Source of the DNA: an uncultured Acidobacteriia bacterium
Lineage (GTDB): Bacteria > Acidobacteriota > Terriglobia > Bryobacterales > Bryobacteraceae
DNA: 43,968 nt
Direction of reading: 5' to 3'
Assembly: GCA_903900705.1 (NCBI GenBank)
Contig: CAIUOG010000135.1
Span: forward strand, 1-43,968
A program made the position numbers and the translations under genes. This document shows, in pieces, positions 1 through 7,417 of this stretch (the first letter of the stretch is position 1; the number at the start of each line of letters is the position of its first letter). Below the pieces are notes generated by a model that saw only the letters and a list, made by a program, of their open reading frames with translations, was not told where the DNA came from and did not search any database.

Positions 1-1
1 C

Positions 2-907
2 TCCAGCGCGCCGATGAAGCGTGTGATGAGTCAGGTGGTCATGGTCGCGCCGACCGACGCCACCGTTCTGATCCTCGGTGAGACCGGTACGGGCAAGGAG
101 CTGGTTGCCCGCGCCATTCACCGCCTGAGCCCGAGGCGGACGCTCCCATTCGTGAGTCTCAATTGCGCGGCTATCCCCACGGGGCTGCTCGAAAGCGAGC
201 TTTTCGGTTACGAACGGGGAGCTTTCACCGGTGCGCTGGCACAAAAAATCGGCCGCTTTGAAATGGCGCATCGCGGCACGCTCTTTCTGGATGAAGTCGG
301 TGACATCCCGCTCGACCTTCAACCAAAGCTGCTGCGGGCACTGCAGGAAAAGTCCTTTGAGCGGCTGGGCGGCACGCGCACCATCCCCATTGATGTCCGG
401 CTTGTGGCGGCAACCAACCGGAACCTGAACCAGATGATGGGCGCCAAACTCTTCCGCAGCGATTTGTATTACAGACTCAAGGTTTTCCCCATCGTTACGC
501 CGCCGCTGCGTGATCGCCCCGAGGACATTCCGGTGCTCGCGCGCCACTTCACGAAGAAGTACTCGGAAAAGATGGACAGGAAAATCGAAACGATCGCGCC
601 GGAAACGATGAAGTCGCTTGTCGCCTGGCAATGGCCCGGCAATATTCGTGAGCTCGAAAACTTCATTGAGCGATCCGTGATTCTTTCGCAGGGCACCAGC
701 CTGAAAGCGCCACTGGCGGAGTTGCGCGCCGAAGGAGCGGAAAGCGCCGGCGACTCACTGCTGGAGGATGTTGAGCGGGAGCACATACTTCGGATCCTCC
801 GCGAAACCGGCGGCGTGATCAGCCTCGCCGCCGGACGCCTCGGCATGCCGCGAACCACCCTCAACGCCATGATGAAGAAGCTCGGCATGTCGCGCGCGGA
901 TCTCTAA
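2..907 (+). CDS. sigma-54-dependent Fis-family regulator (5' end cut)
   Basis: C-terminal part of a bacterial enhancer-binding protein; the frame is open from base 2, so the sensory N-terminus lies outside the window. Counting from the first Met (base 14), Walker A GETGTGKE is at 22-29, the sigma-54-contacting loop GAFTGA at 69-74 and Walker [10 protein letters not shown] at 88-96. A C-terminal Fis-type helix-turn-helix follows (about 255-295, with [19 protein letters not shown]). It is therefore an AAA+ ATPase that remodels the RNA polymerase-sigma-54 holoenzyme. The missing N-terminus probably carries a GAF, PAS or receiver domain, so the signal is unknown. It converges with the next gene; a weak 6-bp stem (ACGGCA/TGCCGT) sits between them. 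Confidence 0.95.
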   Translation, partial: SSAPMKRVMSQVVMVAPTDATVLILGETGTGKELVARAIHRLSPRRTLPFVSLNCAAIPTGLLESELFGYERGAFTGALAQKIGRFEMAHRGTLFLDEVGDIPLDLQPKLLRALQEKSFERLGGTRTIPIDVRLVAATNRNLNQMMGAKLFRSDLYYRLKVFPIVTPPLRDRPEDIPVLARHFTKKYSEKMDRKIETIAPETMKSLVAWQWPGNIRELENFIERSVILSQGTSLKAPLAELRAEGAESAGDSLLEDVEREHILRILRETGGVISLAAGRLGMPRTTLNAMMKKLGMSRADL

Positions 908-946
908 AGCACAAGATTCCAAGCGACGGCACGCCGGTTTGCCGTG

Positions 947-1513
947 TTAATCGCGATGCGCCGCGGCGGCCGTGATCTCCGCATCCTCCGCCGCGGCCGA
1001 TTCGCCCGAAGAGGCAATGTCCCGCGCGCCCGTCTGCGCCAGCAGTTCCTTCGAACGTGAGATTTGACCGGCGGTGTCGCAGTGGACTGACATCAGTACG
1101 CCGCCATTTTTTACGTGGCCTTCGTAGCGTTTCGCTTCATACTCCGGAATGCCCATCCCCACCAACGCGCCGGTCAGCCCGCCCACCGCTCCGCCCAGCC
1201 CCATTCCCGCCAGCAGAGCCATTACAGGGCCAGCGGCGATGATCGGGCCAATCCCGGGGATCGCCAGCACACCGATGGCGGCCAGCAGTCCAAGCGCTCC
1301 GCCGATCGCGCCGCCCGCCGACACTCCGGCGGTCGCGCCCTCCGGCGCCTTGGTGTGCTTCTCCAGTCCAAAATCCCTGCTGCTATGATCGCCGGCCAGC
1401 AACAGCGAAATATCGTCCCGGCGAAAGCCCCCTGCCATCAAATCCGTCGCGCACCGTTCCGCCTGCGCTTCCGTATGAAAGATGCCGAATACTGCCGTCT
1501 GTTTGCTTTTCAT
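947..1513 (-). CDS. glycine-zipper general-stress-type protein
   Basis: About 188 residues. The N-terminus (residues 5-45, AVFGIFHTEAQAERCATDL) resembles the ferredoxin-like general stress protein 17M/YflT-type domain. A long Gly/Ala-rich hydrophobic stretch follows (about 62-125, with GGAIGGALGLLAAIGVLAIPGIGP and a glycine-zipper pattern), then a short soluble tail. It probably inserts in or associates with the membrane. I chose this ATG because a GGAGAAAG ribosome-binding site sits just upstream; a longer frame back to 1552 has no such support. It starts 75 bp after the Kai-linked kinase on the same strand and could be its distal operon member. A shortened relative is at 7418-7741. Function unknown beyond a likely stress role. 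Confidence 0.8.
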   Translation of the reverse strand: MKSKQTAVFGIFHTEAQAERCATDLMAGGFRRDDISLLLAGDHSSRDFGLEKHTKAPEGATAGVSAGGAIGGALGLLAAIGVLAIPGIGPIIAAGPVMALLAGMGLGGAVGGLTGALVGMGIPEYEAKRYEGHVKNGGVLMSVHCDTAGQISRSKELLAQTGARDIASSGESAAAEDAEITAAAAHRD

Positions 1514-1588
1514 CGCTTTCTCCGCTTTCTGATGTTGCAAACGGAGGTCCACTATTCCGAGGGCCGCTGCTCCCGGAATAAGCTGCGC

Positions 1589-3241
1589 CTATGGATTATT
1601 CACCGTCGCGTGGTCTTCGGGCGGCGGAAGAGAAGGGTCCAGAGAGATCGGAATGGTGAAGCGGAACGCCGCGCCCATGCCAAAAACGGATTCCACCCAG
1701 AGCCGCCCGCCATGTCGCTCCACGATCTTCCTGCAAAGCGGCAGCCCAATGCCCGTGCCGGGGATCTCATCACCATGCAGGCGCTGGAACATACCGAATA
1801 TCGATTCCGCGTGCCTCTGCTCAATGCCCATGCCGTTATCCTGCACTGAGAATAACCACCGGTCGCCTGCATTCTCCGCTGAGATCCGGATAACGGGCGC
1901 CGCTTCGCCCCGGTACTGAATGGCATTGCCGATGAGCGTCCGGAACAGTTGCCCGAGCAGTGGCTCATCGGCCGCCACGGTGGGTAGAGGCCCGGCTGTC
2001 ACCGTTGCGACGTTTGTCTCAATCTCCCGGCCCAGATGTTCCAGCGTCTGCGACAGGACCGCGCCGCAGTCGACGGGCGTCATGTGGAGCCCGCTCCGTT
2101 CCATAACGCCGCGGTAATCGAGAAGGGCCTGCAACAAAGTCTCGATCTTCTGCGCATGGCGGAGGGTATCGGAGATAAATTCGTCCGCGTGGGCGGAAAT
2201 CCTTCCCCGGTGTTCCTCCTCCAGCAGCCTGGCGGAGGTGACCAGCATGCTCAGTGGGCCGCGAAGGCCATCCGTAAGCGCTTCGCCAAATTTCCGAAGC
2301 TCCGCGCTCGCGGCCTCAAGCGCGTCGGCGTTCTCCCGTCGCTCCGTAATGTCGAGAAACACCCCCACGCTGCCACGGGGGCGGCCGGCCTCATCGAACA
2401 GAGGCACGGCGTTCCCGAGCCAGCATCGATAGACGCCGTCATCGAACAGGACGTCGAATTCGTAGTCATCGACGCGCCGCCCCGTGCGAGCGGCGGTCTG
2501 CATGGGCAGTTCGTCCGGAGGGATGTCCCGGCCTTCCCTCAGCTTGCGCCATTTCTTGAGCTGATCGAGGTTGAGAGTTGTCTTTGCACTGTTGTCCGGA
2601 GACTGCAGACGAAGCATTTCCCAGGCTCTGCGGTTACCCAGAACGCGCCGGCACGCCGCATCGTTCCCAATAAAGACGCCCGCCGGCGCCGCCTCCAGAA
2701 CCGCGGCAATCTCGGCATGCCGTTTCTGCTCGCTCAGATCGGTGATGATCGCGCACCGGCACCAGATTCCGTCCAGGAAGACGTTCTGAATCGAGATATA
2801 GACCGGAATCAGAACAGCGGCCTCCGTGAACAGCCGCACCTCGGCCTTACTTCTGCCGACGTTGCCGAGCAAAGCGGACACCAGACCGACATCATCCGAA
2901 GCCACGAACTCCTGCAAACGCGAACCCATCACACGTTCGAGCGGACGGCCGAGCATGGCGGCAAAGTACTGGTTCGAAAAGAGAATCAGCCCGTCGGAAG
3001 AAAGAGTCAGAGCTCCTTCCCCCATCTCTTCCACCATGACGCGGTAGGCTTCGTCGGCCCCCTTCAGCGTATAGACGCGGTCCCCATCGGGACCCGCCGC
3101 GACAATTGCGTCCACCTCTCCGCCGGCAAGGGCGCGGAGTGTCTCAGTGGCTTCATCCAGCCGCGCCTGCAGATCCCCAACCTGTTCGCGGAGGCCGTTG
3201 ATTTCCGCTGTGGGCGCCAGTTCAGGCGACATTTCTTTCAC
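1589..3241 (-). CDS. PAS-domain histidine kinase of the Kai cluster, phospho-His missing
   Basis: About 550 residues. A coiled coil at 12-40 precedes the conserved LRALAGGEVDAIV module, then come two PAS domains (about 65-170 and 175-300), a dimerisation helix pair (311-380) and an HATPase domain (about 425-535) with N box, G1 DNGMGI and G2 GTGIGL. The H-box aligns without gaps to the usual F-x5-HDLRxPL pattern but reads FGEALTDGLRGPL: Asp324 replaces the acceptor His and Gly325 the Asp. The codons are GAT GGC. Autophosphorylation on the usual residue is thus unlikely; a scaffold, phosphatase or allosteric role is possible. It starts at GTG inside the 3' end of the second kaiB (20-nt overlap), implying translational coupling. 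By position it is the likely Kai output protein. Confidence 0.92.
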   Translation of the reverse strand: MKEMSPELAPTAEINGLREQVGDLQARLDEATETLRALAGGEVDAIVAAGPDGDRVYTLKGADEAYRVMVEEMGEGALTLSSDGLILFSNQYFAAMLGRPLERVMGSRLQEFVASDDVGLVSALLGNVGRSKAEVRLFTEAAVLIPVYISIQNVFLDGIWCRCAIITDLSEQKRHAEIAAVLEAAPAGVFIGNDAACRRVLGNRRAWEMLRLQSPDNSAKTTLNLDQLKKWRKLREGRDIPPDELPMQTAARTGRRVDDYEFDVLFDDGVYRCWLGNAVPLFDEAGRPRGSVGVFLDITERRENADALEAASAELRKFGEALTDGLRGPLSMLVTSARLLEEEHRGRISAHADEFISDTLRHAQKIETLLQALLDYRGVMERSGLHMTPVDCGAVLSQTLEHLGREIETNVATVTAGPLPTVAADEPLLGQLFRTLIGNAIQYRGEAAPVIRISAENAGDRWLFSVQDNGMGIEQRHAESIFGMFQRLHGDEIPGTGIGLPLCRKIVERHGGRLWVESVFGMGAAFRFTIPISLDPSLPPPEDHATVNNP

Positions 3242-3626
3242 CAGGGAGCACTGTCCGTCCGGATGCGGGAGTAGATGCGGGAGATACGTGCGTGCCGCTG
3301 CCCAACCCGGCCAGAACGCGCGGCGTGTCGGACAGATCGCCGATCACCCGGCGCTGCGGCAGCGGGAGGTACTTCACCAGGGTCGGCGTCAGGACAATCT
3401 GCGCCAGCCGGGCCATTTCCGGATTCTGATGGAGATCAATCACTTCGAGTTGGTACCGGCCGGGCAGGTGCTCCTCGCAGATTGCCCGTATATTCCGGAC
3501 CGCGCGAAGGCTTTTCGGAGTGCTTCCCGAAATGTAGAGCCGCAGGCCCAGGTGCTCATCTCGCGCGTTCCCCGCGAGAGCCGCCTCGAATTCCGCGATG
3601 CTGTCAGCCGTATCCGGGCGTTTCAT
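3222..3626 (-). CDS. kaiB: KaiB-family protein, second copy (extended)
   Basis: 134 residues with a thioredoxin-like KaiB core at about 27-110: [15 protein letters not shown], the EVIDLHQNP motif, [10 protein letters not shown] with the cis-Pro segment, and [15 protein letters not shown]. KaiB proteins switch fold and bind the CI ring of KaiC. Compared with cyanobacterial KaiB (about 100 residues), this copy has about 26 extra N-terminal residues and a polar tail of about 25. Its start ATG overlaps the stop of the upstream kaiB by 4 nt (ATGA), and its own 3' end contains the kinase start. It is more divergent than the first copy (GLGS where typical KaiB has GLDL), so it may have a different partner or a non-clock role. 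Confidence 0.92.
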   Translation of the reverse strand: MKRPDTADSIAEFEAALAGNARDEHLGLRLYISGSTPKSLRAVRNIRAICEEHLPGRYQLEVIDLHQNPEMARLAQIVLTPTLVKYLPLPQRRVIGDLSDTPRVLAGLGSGTHVSPASTPASGRTVLPGERNVA

Positions 3627-3952
3627 TGTGAGGATGCCGATTGCTGTCGCTGCAAGTCGAGGCCCACAAGCACCCGCTCCGTATTCGACAGGTCGCCGAT
3701 GATCTTTCGGACCGGCTCCGGCAGTTTCCGCACCAGCGTCGGCAGCGCGAGAATCTGGTCTCCCGCCGCCAGTTGCGGGTTCAGAAGCAGATCGATGATC
3801 TCAATTCGATACTCCCCGGCCAGATGTTCATCACAGATCCGCTTGAGGTTCACAAAGGCCTGCAGCGACTTCGCCGTCTGACCCGCCACGTACAACTTCA
3901 GCTCCCATTTCGCGACGGGGGGATTGCCGGTGCGCCGTGATCCACTCTGCAT
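3623..3952 (-). CDS. kaiB: KaiB-family protein, first copy (canonical)
   Basis: 109 residues, close to the classical KaiB length. The core is [48 protein letters not shown] and [12 protein letters not shown]. All blocks typical of KaiB are present, including the GDLS segment that changes fold and the cis-Pro PTL motif. It begins directly after the kaiC stop codon (TAG then ATG) and ends in a 4-nt overlap with the second kaiB, so the three genes are almost certainly one operon. In known systems KaiB binds phosphorylated KaiC or the ADP-bound CI ring and resets it. This copy is the better candidate for the real KaiC partner. Confidence 0.95.
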   Translation of the reverse strand: MQSGSRRTGNPPVAKWELKLYVAGQTAKSLQAFVNLKRICDEHLAGEYRIEIIDLLLNPQLAAGDQILALPTLVRKLPEPVRKIIGDLSNTERVLVGLDLQRQQSASSQ

Positions 3953-5758
3953 CTATGTTCCGCCTTTGGCCGCGGCCCGCGCGCGTGGGCCGCTCGTGCT
4001 GCCGCCGCTCGAAACATTCGGGCTGTTTTTGACGAAGCGGCTGCTCGCCATCTCGCCCCGGTCCCGTTCGAGCTTCGTAACCTTCAGCTTCTCCTGCTCA
4101 ATCAGCTGTTGTGCTTCCTGCTGTTCGGTCTCCAGTGCAAGCTGCAGAGCGGCAATCTGTGTGCTCAGCGCCCGGCGCTTGCACTCCAGCAGCAGTTGTT
4201 TCCGTTCGATCTCCTGCCGTCCCATCAGGGCCGCGGATGCGTCCTGCGCCTCCTGCGTCACGCGGGCCGAGCCGGTGAGCATTCCCGCATCGCCCAGGTA
4301 CACCTCGCGAAGCTCCACCCCGTGATCGGTCAGCAGAAACTCGCGAATCTGATTCGAGTGGGCAACCCCGCGGGCTTTGAGGATGTAGATGCCCCTGTTT
4401 CGCTCTCCCCCGCTTTCAATGTCTCGCAGCAGCAGCCACACGTCGACGAGCGATGAGATGTCGATCTCGGTTTGTTCCCGCGCACTCTCTCCACTGGTCA
4501 GAGTCGTCATCAGCGCCGTGATCTGTCTCTCCTTCAGGAAATCGATCAGCCGCAGCAGCGTGCTCCGGGTTTCGAACGCCGTGCCCGCATGCAGCAACCC
4601 CGTCACCGGGTCCACCACAACCAGACTCGGACTGAACTGCCGGATAATCTTGTGGATCTTGAGCAGATGCATTTCGAGACCGAACGTACAGGGCCGGACC
4701 GAATGAAAGTGGAGCAGTCCCTTATCCACCCAATGCTTCAGATCGATTCCGATGGACCGCATGTTGCGAATGATCTGTGCCTCTGACTCTTCGAAAGAGA
4801 GGATCACGCACCGCTCTCCGCGGCCACACGCCGCAGCCACAAAATGCCCGCTGAGGCTCGTCTTGCCGGTGCCGGAGGTGCCGGAGATCAGGATGCTGCT
4901 GCCCCGATAGTAACCGGCGCCGCCGAACATGGTGTCGAGAGCGGGAACCCCGGTCGACAGGCGGTCGTTGCACACGCCGTACTTCAGATCCATGGAAGTG
5001 ACCGGCAGCACGGAAATACCGTCGCTCTCAATCAGGAACGGATACTCGTTCATTCCGTGAGTGGAACCGCGGTATTTGACCACCCGCAGCCGTCGTGTCA
5101 GGACCGTTTCGGTCACCTGATGATCCAGCACAATGACGCAATCGGAAAGATACTCTTCCAGACCATGGCGGGTGAGCGCGTTCACACCCCGCTCGCCGGT
5201 GACGATGGTCGTGAGATTTCTCTCCTTCAGCCAGCGGAACAGACGTCGCAGTTCCGCCCGCAGCGTCTCATTGTTTTGGAGGCCGGCGAACAGAGCTTCC
5301 ACGCTGTCAAGCAACACCCTTTTGGCGCCGATGGAATCCACGGCATACCCGAGGCGCACAAAGAGGGCCTCCAGGTCGTACTCGCCGGCTTCCTCGATCA
5401 GGCCCCGTTCCAGATAAACGTGATCGATCACCAACTGCTTTTGTTCAATCAGCGCGGCCAGGTCAAAGCCGAGCGAGGCGACATTGACGGTGAGTTCTTC
5501 GGCGGTTTCTTCGAATGAGAGACAGACGCCGGGCTCACCGAATTCGGTCGCGCCGCGCACCAGAAATTCCATTCCCAGCAGTGTCTTCCCGCAACCGGCG
5601 GAACCGCACACCAGCGTCGGTCTGCCTCGCGGAAGGCCGCCGAGCGTAATCTCATCCAGCCCCTGAATTCCGGTCGGGCATTTCGGAAGCTGGGACGAAA
5701 GGAATTGGGTGGGGCTGGTGACGTTGGTGGAGGTCTTTTTCAGTTTGGAGGCTCGCAT
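3953..5758 (-). CDS. kaiC: KaiC circadian/timer ATPase with C-terminal coiled coil
   Basis: 601 residues from the ATG chosen here. Two tandem RecA-like domains: CI Walker A GSAGCGKT at 52-59 and catalytic pair Glu83-Glu84; CII Walker A GTSGTGKT at 293-300 and Glu323-Glu324. Aligned to cyanobacterial KaiC, the CII phosphorylation positions T426/S431/T432 are Thr430, Ser435 and Ser436 (in TEIDISS). After the core (about residue 495) a charged, leucine-rich coiled coil runs to about 570, then a Ser/Gly/basic tail. Such an extension is known from KaiA-independent KaiC of Rhodobacter sphaeroides, where it joins two hexamers. The frame stays open upstream to 5983, overlapping the regulator gene, but KaiC homology begins near this Met. 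Another in-frame ATG is at 5791; no start has a convincing ribosome-binding site. Confidence 0.95.
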   Translation of the reverse strand: MRASKLKKTSTNVTSPTQFLSSQLPKCPTGIQGLDEITLGGLPRGRPTLVCGSAGCGKTLLGMEFLVRGATEFGEPGVCLSFEETAEELTVNVASLGFDLAALIEQKQLVIDHVYLERGLIEEAGEYDLEALFVRLGYAVDSIGAKRVLLDSVEALFAGLQNNETLRAELRRLFRWLKERNLTTIVTGERGVNALTRHGLEEYLSDCVIVLDHQVTETVLTRRLRVVKYRGSTHGMNEYPFLIESDGISVLPVTSMDLKYGVCNDRLSTGVPALDTMFGGAGYYRGSSILISGTSGTGKTSLSGHFVAAACGRGERCVILSFEESEAQIIRNMRSIGIDLKHWVDKGLLHFHSVRPCTFGLEMHLLKIHKIIRQFSPSLVVVDPVTGLLHAGTAFETRSTLLRLIDFLKERQITALMTTLTSGESAREQTEIDISSLVDVWLLLRDIESGGERNRGIYILKARGVAHSNQIREFLLTDHGVELREVYLGDAGMLTGSARVTQEAQDASAALMGRQEIERKQLLLECKRRALSTQIAALQLALETEQQEAQQLIEQEKLKVTKLERDRGEMASSRFVKNSPNVSSGGSTSGPRARAAAKGGT

Positions 5759-5921
5759 TCGTTTTTGGGTATGTCCTGTAGTCGGGTGCATGTCGATGGC
5801 CACTGGACACGCAAAGAGCACTACCCTCCCGAACCGGGGAAAAGGGCTGTTAATCGCGGGCTTCGACCAGTCAGGCCGTGCTGGAGCCCCGGGGACGCCA
5901 GGCCTTCGCTGACCACGCAAA

Positions 5922-5937
5922 TGACCATATGTGGTCA
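5922..5937. promoter_or_regulatory. inverted repeat TGACCA-N4-TGGTCA upstream of kaiC
   Basis: The 193-bp stretch 5759-5951 between the regulator stop and the kaiC start has no other gene. It contains a perfect 6+6 inverted repeat (TGACCA, spacer TATG, TGGTCA), with a further GACCAC half-site about 10 bp away at 5910-5915. The arrangement suits a dimeric DNA-binding protein acting on kaiC, but it could also be a weak stem after the regulator gene. I found no good -35/-10 pair in the gap. Confidence 0.35.
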
Positions 5938-5951
5938 CTGCCCGAGGGCTG

Positions 5952-6338
5952 CTACGCCGACGTGAGGCCTGAAACCAGGGCACAGAGTTGGGACGGGATA
6001 AATGGCTTGGCCAGGAAATGCCAGCCTTCGTTGAGAACCAGCATTCCGTTCGGAAACCCGGACATCAGCAGAACCTTGATGCCGGGACGCTCCAGACTTA
6101 CCCGCGTGGCAAGGTCAACCCCCGTCATTTCGGGCATTTGAAAATCGGAGAGAAGAAGATCGATCTTCCCCGCATGGTCGCGCAGCACCTGCAGTGCGTC
6201 CTGTCCGCTGCCCGCGGTGATCACATCATAGTGATGCTCGGTAAGGAGCGTTGACACGAATTCGAGGATGTCTGCCTGGTCGTCGACCACAAGAATGGTC
6301 TTTTGTTTTTTTTGCCGTGTGGGCGACAGAGTTTCCAT
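5952..6338 (-). CDS. single-domain response regulator upstream of kaiC
   Basis: About 128 residues, a CheY-like receiver with no output domain. The acidic pair is in ILVVDDQADI, the phospho-acceptor Asp in LLLSDFQMPEMTG, the Ser in LLMSG and the conserved Lys in FLAKPF, so the phosphorylation site is intact. Start chosen at METLSP because GGAAGG lies 1-2 nt beyond the usual spacing upstream; a longer frame to 6368 has no support. It is the promoter-proximal gene of the minus-strand Kai set, 193 bp before kaiC. The local kinase lacks its His, so the phosphodonor must be another kinase or the regulator works unphosphorylated. Divergent from the gene at 6431. Confidence 0.9.
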   Translation of the reverse strand: METLSPTRQKKQKTILVVDDQADILEFVSTLLTEHHYDVITAGSGQDALQVLRDHAGKIDLLLSDFQMPEMTGVDLATRVSLERPGIKVLLMSGFPNGMLVLNEGWHFLAKPFIPSQLCALVSGLTSA

Positions 6339-6430
6339 GCCTTCCGTTAAGAGCAACCCATGAGCCATTGAAGCCGCTGTGCAACGGCCCCTGACGTGCC
6401 TTCCGCACTGCGGAGGAACTCGTAAACCAT

Positions 6431-6580
6431 ATGCTTTGGACCATCGCCGTTATTCTGTTTGTGCTGTGGGCGCTCGGCCTCATGACCGCCTACACCGCCG
6501 GGGGACTGATTCACATTCTTCTGGTCATCGCCGTAGTGGCTCTCGTGATCCAGTTGCTCCAGGGCAGGCGGGCTCTGTGA
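6431..6580 (+). CDS. lmo0937-type small membrane protein
   Basis: 49 residues starting MLWTIAVILFVLWALGL, with a second hydrophobic segment IHILLVIAVVALVIQLL and a short basic end (GRRAL). Two membrane helices joined by TAYTAGG match the lmo0937/DUF5670-type family of tiny membrane proteins. These are common in soil bacteria, often near stress genes, and their biochemical role is unknown. A GGAGGA motif lies 13 nt before the ATG, slightly far. It is divergent from the Kai-cluster response regulator (92 bp between starts), and its stop overlaps the next start in a GTGA junction. Confidence 0.8.
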   Translation: MLWTIAVILFVLWALGLMTAYTAGGLIHILLVIAVVALVIQLLQGRRAL

Positions 6581-6759
6581 GTCAACGCGCGAACGATGAA
6601 GACGATCCGCTCGATAAGCTGCCGGTGCTGAAGAACTATCCACGTCCCGATGAGCCGGCGCCGGAAGATTTACCCCGGGAATGGTCGGACGAAGATCGCA
6701 AACTGGAGCGAAGAAAGCCCGATTTGGCCGAGACGGAAGAGGACGCCTCTTCCGTCTGA
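6577..6759 (+). CDS. acidic microprotein coupled to the membrane peptide
   Basis: 60 residues from a GTG that overlaps the previous stop by 4 nt (GTGA). The product is soluble and highly charged: DEDDPLDKLPVLKNYPRP near the start, then a Glu/Asp/Lys/Arg-rich second half (REWSDEDRKLERRKPDLAE). No membrane segment, cysteines or known domain. The overlap and the coding-like composition support a real, translationally coupled gene. The frame also extends upstream antisense to other features, but there it has no coding character. Function unknown. Confidence 0.55.
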   Translation: MSQRANDEDDPLDKLPVLKNYPRPDEPAPEDLPREWSDEDRKLERRKPDLAETEEDASSV

Positions 6760-6787
6760 TTTTCCGGGAGCGCGGGCCGCGCCCGAT

Positions 6788-7400
6788 TTATTGCTGGCAT
6801 TTTTCATGCAGCCAGTAAGGCGGACGGCCATAGTGAGAATGCAGTTGGTCTTCGTAACGCCGGTCGACCCGCGTGGATTCCACGTACTCCGGCGCGCTGA
6901 GGATCGCCTCGCGAGAGAGTCCAACGTACAGCTTCGATTCCATCCAGCTCGCTTTTTCGATCCAAATCGGCGAAACGAGCACCTTCCTGCCGGGCCACCA
7001 GTCTCTTGTCGCGACTTCGACATAGCGAATTGCCCACGTTTCATCGTCCAACAGGAACCCGTGGACATGCCCGATTTCGCCGTCGCGGGCTTCAATGTGA
7101 TAGCCGGTCACGGCTTCGGCGCCGCGCAGATGCGCGTCTGTCTCCGGGCGGTTCTCCGCCTGCTTCTTTGTGAGCGTCAGGTGGAACAGGCGATCCCGCC
7201 GGCTCACTTTGCTCACGGAGTTTGGCGAAATCAAGACGGGACGCCCCCCAGGCCATCCGCCGGTTTCGACTACGCCGGTTTCGACTACAAGGTATCGAAC
7301 CACCCAGGACTCATCGTCAAAATAAAAGCTCAACCTTGCCCAGTTCACCATCCCGGGCCTGAATCGAATATTTATTGAGTTCCTTGGTACTGATAAGCAT
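6788..7400 (-). pseudogene. PRC-barrel domain gene broken by a frameshift
   Basis: A two-repeat PRC-barrel protein. The real start is the ATG at 7400, with GGGAG just upstream, giving MLISTKELNKYSIQARDGEL. The frame then hits a stop after GKVELLF near 7316-7330. The rest (FYFDDESWVVRYLVVETG onward, down to 6788) continues in another frame, as if two bases were lost or one gained. The second repeat (GYHIEARDGEIGHVHGFLLDDETWAIRY) shows the intact pattern the first should have. A short product could still start at an internal ATG (7351), but it would lack the first strands. A 15-bp duplication inside repeat 1 doubles VVETG. A sequencing error could produce the same picture. Confidence 0.8.
7259..7288 (-). 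repeat. 15-bp perfect tandem duplication in the PRC gene
   Basis: GCCGGTTTCGACTAC occurs twice head to tail (7259-7273 and 7274-7288). It encodes VVETG twice in the broken PRC-barrel gene; the second PRC repeat has no matching insertion. It is in frame (5 codons), so it did not cause the frameshift. Confidence 0.9.
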
Positions 7401-7417
7401 ATTCTGGCTCCCGGACG

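Noticed and set aside
2036-3274. 412-codon plus-strand frame opposite the Kai-linked kinase
   Set aside because: Arg/Pro/His-rich shadow; the minus-strand PAS and ATPase motifs are unambiguous.
5787-5802. Sigma-54-like -24/-12 element (TGGC-N8-ATGCA, minus strand) before kaiC
   Set aside because: GG and GC are correctly spaced, but the rest matches poorly, the element overlaps an alternative start codon, and no activator site is evident; likely chance.
5759-5983. Longer KaiC N-terminus extending to 5983
   Set aside because: The frame is open, but the extra residues are Arg/Pro-rich without KaiC similarity and overlap the response regulator gene; typical of a GC-rich open frame.
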